64,000 nucleotides of DNA from assembly GCA_022575985.1 (NCBI GenBank), contig JAKSXM010000272.1, positions 31,513,501-31,577,500 on the forward strand, given 5' to 3'. The stretch comes from Anagrus nilaparvatae (taxonomy: Eukaryota > Arthropoda > Insecta > Hymenoptera > Mymaridae). Both the position numbers and the translations under genes were made by a program. Position 1 is the stretch's first letter; every line of letters starts with the position of its first letter. The notes beneath the pieces were generated by a model. That model had not been told where the DNA came from and searched no databases. It saw nothing but the letters and a program-made list of their open reading frames with translations. Shown piece after piece: positions 56,681-64,000 of the stretch.

Positions 56681-59360
56681 CGAAATGGCATCTACCGATC
56701 CACTCTTAAAAAGGTCTTTCAAAATCACGCAATTAGCGACCCAAAAAGTATACCGAGTCCTTAAATTTTTGATATTTTTGCAAAAAAAATTACCACTGCT
56801 AATATAAATGAAATTTTATTACAGTTTGTAAATTTTCTAAAAATACCTTGGATGAAATTTGAGGAAGAATTTGAGGTTGACGTTAGCTCAAGTCAAGAAG
56901 AAAATGAAGTTAATTCTGCATTGGGTAACTTTTGAAGGCACCGTTTAAAAATTAAAAAATAAAATTGACGCTAGTCTGAATAAAAATTTATTTTTGAAAA
57001 TAACATATGACATAAATATAAAGTTAATTATTATCGTTGACATATTAATCGCATTTATTTTGAATAAAAAATTTGTTATTTTTATAAAAAAAATAAAATT
57101 TTATAGGAAATAAATATTTTCTAAAACTGTATAACGGATATGTAAGTTGATTTTAAAAGAAAACTAATCCAGTAGGTCAATGTGCATAATGTGCATAATG
57201 TGATAAATGAATAGATGAAACAGCAGTTCCATTCAGAAATCTCTAGTCTCATAGTCCAATTCTTCTATTATTACTCTTTTCTAATATAGGAAAGACATAA
57301 AATATACATGATTTAGCATTTTTCGTTGAAAAATAACGGCAATTTACATTATTCATCTAATTTTATTACTTTTCGATTTATAGCTCTACTTATAATTTTT
57401 ATGTTTTTGACAAGTGTGAATTTATTTTTAGAATCAGACTCTTTTAAACTTGGGATGAACTTGAAAGCCAAAGGCTAATTTTAATCATTCGAATAAACAT
57501 TTTTTAAATATTTTCGCCAACGTTATAAAAAATAAAATTCAACTTTGGTTTCGAGACTGAAACAAGTTCGGCAAATATCGAGAAATTATTCGGAACATAT
57601 GCAAAGAAATTTAGTTTTTTTTAAGAGAATATCATTTTTCTTATCACTTTAAGCGATTTCCAATAAAAAGGAAGGAGGCATTCGATGCTCCTTACGAAAA
57701 AACAAAAGATCGCAGAATGAAAAAGTGTATATAATATTTTTCTATGCAAATTTTTTAAAGAAAAAAAACGCAATAAACCTTTTAAAAATAAAAACGCGCA
57801 CTTTAAAAGTAATATAAAATTTATTTTTAGCTCGTAATTGTTTAAGTGAAAGACTAAGGTACGGATAATATTCTGTAATAAAAACAAAAATATTTTGTCT
57901 CGAGTAAAAATGTCTCTGTTGCTGACAAGGAATATAATATCGAGCCTCTTGGGCACTGTAAAACTTCTTTTATTTTATTTTTCTTGTTCAAACCATTTTT
58001 TATGGCCTTTGGGGATTTCCTGAGCTACCTAATAGTCGCTTATTTATTTTATTATACTAAATAGCCTCTTGATTTTAGCAAAAACAAAAATTGACAATCT
58101 CTTGACTCCCTTAATAAAGCTTGTCTGGTTTCAGCCAGCATAAACGAACTCGATTTCGAAGACAACAAAAATTAAATTTCTCGTCAGCGATGCCATAAAA
58201 TGAATCTAAGCCCTCGCAATCTTTACTACTTAAAACTACTTTTTTTTACGCTAACAAATAAACATTTTAATATTTTATAAAGACCGAGGTAACGCAGCGT
58301 AAAGCTTGGCTTTAAACTTTATTACAATTATAAAAAAGGGTTTTGGATCCAGGAACCTTTCTAATAAAGGTGAAATTTTTATTTTTTATTTTTTTGCAGA
58401 TAATCAAATAAATTTTTTTTTTCGGTCGCAGTATCTAATTTTTTTACACGGTAGTTCTAGTTCACTGGTTTCAATTTAAAAATAGTAAAAATTTTTTATA
58501 TCAGTAATTTTTTTTTTTCTGAATTTAATTCCTAATTTTTAGTCTTTTTTTATGTTATTAAACTTTATTAGATATATTTTTAATTTTATATGGAAATTCG
58601 AAACTGTTGACGAAAACTGACTTTTTTCCCCCGATTCCCATTCTTGAACGAAATTAAAGTAAATATTTAGATCTTACCCTTTAAAGGGCAGCCAAGGGCA
58701 AGAGTGGCCCGGATTGTTTGAATACGTATTTTATTTTAACGTCAAACGGCTTTAGCGGACAAAGTTTCTAGGCATCGTCACGAAAATTTTCCAGTATTTG
58801 GTATAAAAATCCATGCTTATAAAAAAAATGCCTGGATTTCAGAGTTTTTAGTGCTTCCTTGCTAGTGTATAAATAAAGTTCGTATAATTCTTTGAAAGTA
58901 GCTGTGTTATACCAAGTTGTAGAATGTTTGTATTAAAATAAATTCGTTTGAGACCGACCTGTTGAAACTTTTATTACCTATGTCAGTGCAAACTGCGGAG
59001 TTGAATTATTTTTATTTCTTACTAACACATAGGACTACGGGAGTTTAATAAATTTCAGGGGATACAAATCTTAGTCTTAAATTATTTTAAAGTCTAAAAC
59101 GAAAATCTTTCAAGAAAATGATTAGTAATTGCAGGTGCGAAAAAGTTTCTTACCCAAATTGGATATCGTTAGCCCAGAAAATAAATTTTTTTCTCATTTC
59201 AGAAGTTTATTTGCATTCCCTTCACAGATTATCAATATAAATAACTCTCGATAAAAATCTTTCTCCAGGTTTTTAAAAGAGAAATAAAAACAATAAAAGT
59301 ATATTGCGATTGTCGTTAGCGGATGAAAAAAAATTTTTTTTCTTAAAAAAGTAGCATATT
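56681..59360. other. Long AT-rich stretch without recognised genes
   Basis: No coding exon recognised on either strand. CAATTAGCGACCCAAAAAGT at 56739 resembles one subterminal unit of the 10626-12510 foldback. The 111-codon minus-strand frame at 57956-57621 is Leu/Phe-rich by composition and shows no family resemblance. Confidence 0.4.
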
Positions 59361-59364
59361 TGTA

Positions 59365-59890
59365 ACTGAAATATTTTAACTATATATTTATTTATAACAA
59401 TTTTTTAATGAAAGAATCAATGCTTTTCAGTATTTGGTAAAATAATTTAAAAAAAATTTTTTATCTTTATTTGTTTAAACAAATACGACCTGTTAAATTT
59501 TTGTAATTTTTGGCTCATAAAAGCCAGAGTTTCCAGATCTGGGCAACTTGGATCAAAATTATGCTTTGCTCATATTGAAGATCATTAAATTCTAGGTGGA
59601 GGTATCGTGGAAAATTTTATAAATTTTCGATCATTTTAAACTTTTTTTTTATAAAAAATTATCTGTAACTCATTACTGAAGAAGTTTAGTGAAAAATTTC
59701 CCACGACGCCTCCCCCTAAAATTTAATGGTCTTAAATATGAGCCAAGCAGAATTAACAGGTCGCATTTGCTTAAACAAATAAAGATTAAAAATTTTTTAA
59801 AAATTATTTTACCAAATACTGAAAAGCATTGATTCTTTAATTAAAAAATTATTATGGCTAAAATATTTGAGTCAGAAACACCCAGTAGTG
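59365..59890. repeat. About 525-bp imperfect foldback
   Basis: GAATCAATGCTTTTCAGTAT with TTGGTAAAATAATTT, CTTTATTTGTTTAAACAAAT and ACGACCTGTTAA on the left recur inverted on the right (AATACTGAAAAGCATTGATT and so on). The left arm carries an extra segment of about 60 bp (59505-59570). Non-coding. Confidence 0.75.
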
Positions 59891-60679
59891 GATAGAACGA
59901 GTATAAAAACGAATTTTTTCTTTTCAGCGCATTAACATGACCTGAAATTTATAATATTCTGAAAATTGAGTTAGGTAAAAAGAAAGAAGAGAATGCATTA
60001 GGGAAAGCAGGAATATTATAATGGTTTAATAAAAAAGCAGATAGTTGAGTCAGGAACCAGCTCATTTTCTTTTAATTTTCAACATCCATCATCTTATTAT
60101 ATCTGAAACGTTTGACCAACAATAAAACCTGCATTAAAATGATTCTTTTGTCTCGTCAGTCTCGTTTAAATTTAAATATGGAAAATATAATTCAACCTTT
60201 TTTTTATTTTTTATTTTTTATTTCTTTAATGCTTTTCCGATGTTTACACAAATTTGCTTTTTTACCTAGCAAAGATAGATCCTTCTAAGGTAAGTAATTT
60301 ACGGTTCTAATTATTTTAATTCCATTGTCTTGAAAATATGGGAAAATATTTATTAAACGTTACCACTCTAGGTTACAAAAAAAACTTTTCCCTCGAGCAT
60401 TAGTGACCTCGACTCTCGACTCTCGACTAAAAAGACAATAGAGAAGAAATTTACATTTTTTTCACCAAAAGTACTTTTGTCTCTTGGATTAAATTAAAAT
60501 GATTTTTATGAAATGATAATGCGCATTTAATCTGTAAATATATTTAATATATATTTCTTTTATTAAAAATTTAAACGATACATAAAACATCGGTTAACGA
60601 ATCAATCGTTTTAAAAAAAATTTTAATATCACTCAACGCGGATATCATATACTTTTCAGCAGTTTTTCACTTTCTTTTA
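59891..60679. other. AT-rich intergenic stretch
   Basis: No gene recognised. CTCGACTCTCGACTCTCGAC at 60410-60428 is a short tandem repeat. Confidence 0.4.
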
Positions 60680-61065
60680 TCACCACTCGTCCTTGTCACC
60701 TGCGTCCCGCCACGTAAATCGTTCTTGCTTTTTGGAGTCTTACTGAAACAAAAAAGTTTTAAGGTATAAAATAAAAATATACTCGAATCTGTTATTCTAA
60801 CCGCTTTCATAGTTTATAAATTTAGTTTAATTAAAGCTTATTTTTTCATTTCTATAACAATAAAATATCCTTATATAAATGTTACGTCTCTCATTGTAAT
60901 ATTTCCCTTCGTGCTTTACGTTATATTGCTATAGCAAAAGTATAACAAAAGAATAAAAAAAGAAAAAAAGTAAAAAAGAAAATTCTCGCTGTTTTACGTA
61001 AAAGGAAGTTATTATATGCGTTTATTAATTAACTTACCTGCGATCATTTTTACTAGTTTCTTCAT
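60680..61065 (-). CDS. Possible two-exon micropeptide gene
   Basis: Minus strand. ATG at 61065 begins MKKLVKMIA, then a perfect donor (GCAG then GTAAGT; exon 61065-61038). The second exon follows TTTTTTGTTTCAGTAAG. With the acceptor at the second AG (exon 60738-60680) the frame reads DSKKQERFTWRDAGDKDEW and stops, a 28-aa peptide. With the first AG (exon from 60742) it reads VRLQKARTIYVAGRR and stops. Both exons and the region upstream (61080-61200) are distinctly less AT-rich than their surroundings, as expected for a gene with its promoter. I do not recognise a family. It could instead be part of an untranslated leader. Confidence 0.3.
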
Positions 61066-63189
61066 TTTATTATATTCCTAAATTTTAACAAAAAGTCGCT
61101 CGATGCTAGACGTGAGTCACTTGCGTAACCGTGTGATTGTCGTTTGCTTCTCTGGACGCTGGTAGCCAACGGCAAAATAATTTATTGAACGTTGTACGGA
61201 ATTGCCGGCTCATGGCGCAATACAAGATAAAATTTATTGCTGAATTTATTAATGCTAAAATGTCCATTGCTTCTCCTGCAACAAAGAAGATCTTACTAAA
61301 AACTCTGTTAAGAACCAGGCTCGTCCCAACTTTTCCCTCATCCTCCCTTCAATTTAAATTTTTAAACTTTTGGACAAAACTAATTGTTATTTTATCATGC
61401 TGGATAGAGGAGATTCGAATAATCTCATTGGTGCTCTACTCATTTTGGGAGAAAAAGAAAATAAAATTGCTTGTTGTTAGATGTAATACCAACGACATCT
61501 CGGGCTAGAAAAATTTTTATATTTAAAATTTCTTGAAAATTAAAGCTGACACGTGTTTTAGATTAAATCAACTTATTTCCTAGATAGAGAGAATCAGAGA
61601 ACCTGACGAAAGTAATTAAAAGTTGCACATAAAGAAAATGACATGTCACTATCGACTAAAGACTAAAATTCCTGAACGCTACCTGGGAATCAGAGAATTA
61701 GAAATTTATCTCGAAAAAAAAAAATTTCGTTCCTCTCTCTCTTTTGATATTTATCTGTTTCGTAAACAAAAAAAGTTTTTTATGTAACTTTTTATTTTTT
61801 TTATGTCCAGCATGTAGACAGATACTATAAATAATAAAAAAAAATTAATTCCGTACGAATTTTTTAATAAGCCGCAACTTTAAAATGGAATTTTCGATGA
61901 TCAAAAATAGGAAAAAAATCGATGAAAAGCGAGCCTGGTCCGTTTCTTGAAATCCGAGGAATTAAGCAAATTTTCAGTTAGAAACGAATTGGTTTCCAAA
62001 ATTATAAAGATTTTACTTTCTCATACGGTTTTTTATTTATAGCATTTTATGAGTCTTGTTTGCTTTTGTCATATCGCGTCGGAACTCGGATTTACGTAAA
62101 TTTTTTAATAAAGCATGTGTGCGCCGGCAACAAACGTATATTACCATATTCCATTTTTTTGCTCTTCCTCCGAGAAAAGATATTATAAAATGCATTCTTA
62201 AGATATTTCTTGTGTCACACGAGACTCGACTATTATTATATAGATCGAATAATGTAAGACGTTAATTAAATTTGATTACTTTTTTCAGGTTCAGATCTTA
62301 TTAAACATCGAGTTTTCTGTTTACTAAAGATAAAGCTTACTTTTTGAACCACCTTTCCTTTCTCTCTATTCGAATAGGCTCTAATTTTATTTTTAAAAAA
62401 CTAAGGTCGACACAAGAGTTTCACTCTGGGGAGTAAATTTTTATTTCATCAGAAAATTTTGGTATTTTTTTTTAATTTTTTTTTTTAAATGCAGAAGCGT
62501 TGTATAAATAAAATTTTAGTCCCCAGAACGGAACCAAATGAGCCCCTTGGAAGAAAACAATTTTCAAAATAAATAGGTAGGAATAAATTCCTGTCCAGCT
62601 TTTCGATCTAGCCTAATTTTTGTTTATTAAAAATCAATGGCCTGTAATAGTTTTTGAAGAGAAGACGAAGAGTCAGTGCAATTTTTCAAACACTGCAAAG
62701 GTCTTTTCTCGTTTCTTTGATTCGGAAAAATAATAATTTTGTTATTTTGAAACTATCGATGTAATTAATTTATTAATTAAATCCAGTTGTATGTTTGTAA
62801 ACTTCGAGTTTTAGCTTGAACGCCTCGGGCAGAGTTTACATAAGTTATAATTTACGTGTCTAAAAACCAGAAAAACAACAATGCAAGTTTACTCCACTTT
62901 TTCCCCCTCCTAATTTTTATCAAAATCTGACCGCGTGTAAAAAATTAGTTTCTATAAATAATTAAATTTATTCGATAAAATAAAATAAAGCATAAATTTA
63001 TTTTAATTAAAATAGCCCCAGGCAACATAATAAGCCATCGACAAACTCTTTATTTTATATGATTTGATGAATTTAAATTTAAAGTAGTATAAGTAAACAT
63101 TGAGTCAGCCATGCTTTTATGCCTTAGTTAATAAATTTTTGACCAACATTAAGTTTTTCAATTTTTTTTTAGAAAATTCAAAAAATTAC
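61066..63189. other. Promoter-like patch and probable GPCR intron
   Basis: 61080-61220 is less AT-rich and may be the promoter of the micropeptide candidate. The remainder is AT-rich with no recognised exon. It includes the 3' intron side of the GPCR exon, whose next exon (TM7) was not found in the window. Confidence 0.35.
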
Positions 63190-64000
63190 CTAGTTTCAAG
63201 TAGCAAGTCTTGAAGAACGAATCCCCGAGTAAGATACTGAGTAAACCCATGGTACCTTGAGGGAATTCCGTTATCAGGAACAACAACAATACGGCCAATA
63301 ACATTCTCGTCGTACGGTCCGTCTGCTTCTCCTTATCCAAGCAGCGAGATGTTTTTTTCATTTTCGCCTCCTGATGATTGTTGGAACGCTCTTCCATTTT
63401 GACTAACGTTTTGTTGGTTAATTTTTTTCTACGCTTTTTCGCCTCGACTAGCGCCAGTATCAATCTTAAACTTAGTATCGTTAGAGCGACGCAGGGTATT
63501 AGCTTGATAACAACACCGTAAATCAAGAAATTTAACTTTTCTAACGCACCTTTCTTAGCACTTTCTGTCATTTTGACCATGTACAAAGTCACGTTATAGA
63601 AAACCTCTTTATCCGTCGAATTCATCAGACTCGTCAAACTCACCTCGAATCCCGTTCCATTCAATGTGACGTTCGTCGACCTTATTTCCGTCGAAATGTA
63701 CAACGGCACGCATATGACCGGACACACGACGTATGCGCCTACTATGGCGTAAATCGTGTTGTTGTAGCTGCACCATTGCCGATTTTTTTGTGGATGCGCC
63801 ACGGCGATGTACCTCCAGACTGCCAGAGTTACCGTCAGCCATATCGATATCGTATGAAATATTTGAGCGAAATTCGAATGTACAAGTACGAAAACAGCCC
63901 ATCCGTAAGTGAATGTTTCGCTTTTTGGTCTTTGGTAAAGATAGGAATGAAACGCATAGGGGATGTACTCCATCATTACCAACATATCAGCAACTGCTAG
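63190..64000 (-). CDS. Peptide GPCR exon (TM2 to TM6), myosuppressin/FMRFamide-receptor-like, partial
   Basis: Class A neuropeptide receptor in the plasma membrane. The exon is open through the right edge of the window (LAVADMLVMMEYIPYAFHSY, TM2) and ends at a donor site (CTAG then GTAATT, 63190). It contains TM3 with HTISIWLTVTLAVWRYIAVA, where DRY is replaced by WRY as in DMSR-type receptors, and TM4 with CPVICVPLYIS. A second extracellular loop has four N-glycosylation sequons (NVT, NGT, NST, NVT). TM5, a basic third intracellular loop (KKRRKK), and TM6 with DRTTRMLLAVLLLFLITEFP follow. The N-terminus lies outside the window. The TM7 exon was not found. Family assignment rests on motif resemblance. 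The ligand is inferred. Confidence 0.85.

Noticed and set aside
57621..57956. 111-codon minus-strand frame
   Set aside because: Leu/Phe/Lys-rich composition expected from AT-rich DNA, no motif, no splice support.
61137..61508. 123-codon plus-strand frame
   Set aside because: Starts at a non-ATG codon and overlaps the promoter side of the opposite-strand candidate. Composition is not protein-like beyond the first 40 codons.

Overview
The window is nuclear DNA of an insect. It is strongly AT-rich with many homopolymer runs. Genes have short GT-AG introns, and the gaps between genes are filled with transposon relics and hairpin repeats. The gene families, small introns and repeat content fit Hymenoptera (a wasp-like genome) best, but that assignment is an inference from style and not a measured match.

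The left three quarters holds a same-strand tandem array of five complete major-facilitator genes of the SLC17 type (sialin / insect 'putative inorganic phosphate cotransporter'): 1636-3274, 15851-17454, 29767-33074, 38865-41127 and 45993-47791. Each has three coding exons: a tiny first exon of 13 to 25 coding nt, a second exon coding TM1 and the glycosylated first loop, and one long exon coding TM2 to TM12. Intron phases are the same in all five. A relic of the second exon of a sixth copy lies at 33737-33811. The copies differ at residues known to matter for SLC17 transport, so they are probably not redundant. Only the fourth copy keeps the TM4 glutamate, and the second copy has lost several otherwise shared residues.

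The right part holds conserved single-copy genes: Ogg1 (8-oxoguanine DNA glycosylase, 48548-49744, +), an SPSB3-type SPRY/SOCS-box gene (50260-51979, -), a possible two-exon micropeptide gene (60680-61065, -), and the TM2 to TM6 exon of a peptide GPCR like the myosuppressin/FMRFamide (DMSR) receptors (63190 to beyond 64000, -). A small minus-strand terminal exon at 48294-48433 belongs to a gene I could not identify.

Almost everything else is mobile DNA. There is a BEL/Pao relic (3630-4255), a truncated non-LTR element (4790-5270) and a broken endonuclease-RT-RNase H non-LTR element (8407-13260). That last element is split by a 1.9-kb foldback element with tandem repeats in its arms. There are also many hairpin (MITE/foldback) elements, several with clear target-site duplications (TA, TTAA, TGTTT). 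Two features stand out. Several hairpin elements are built from tandem arrays of short palindromes. And at least three otherwise different hairpin families carry a similar block around GGGTCGCTGA..GAAT..GGGTC. Exon coordinates were worked out by hand from splice sites, reading frame and comparison between copies.
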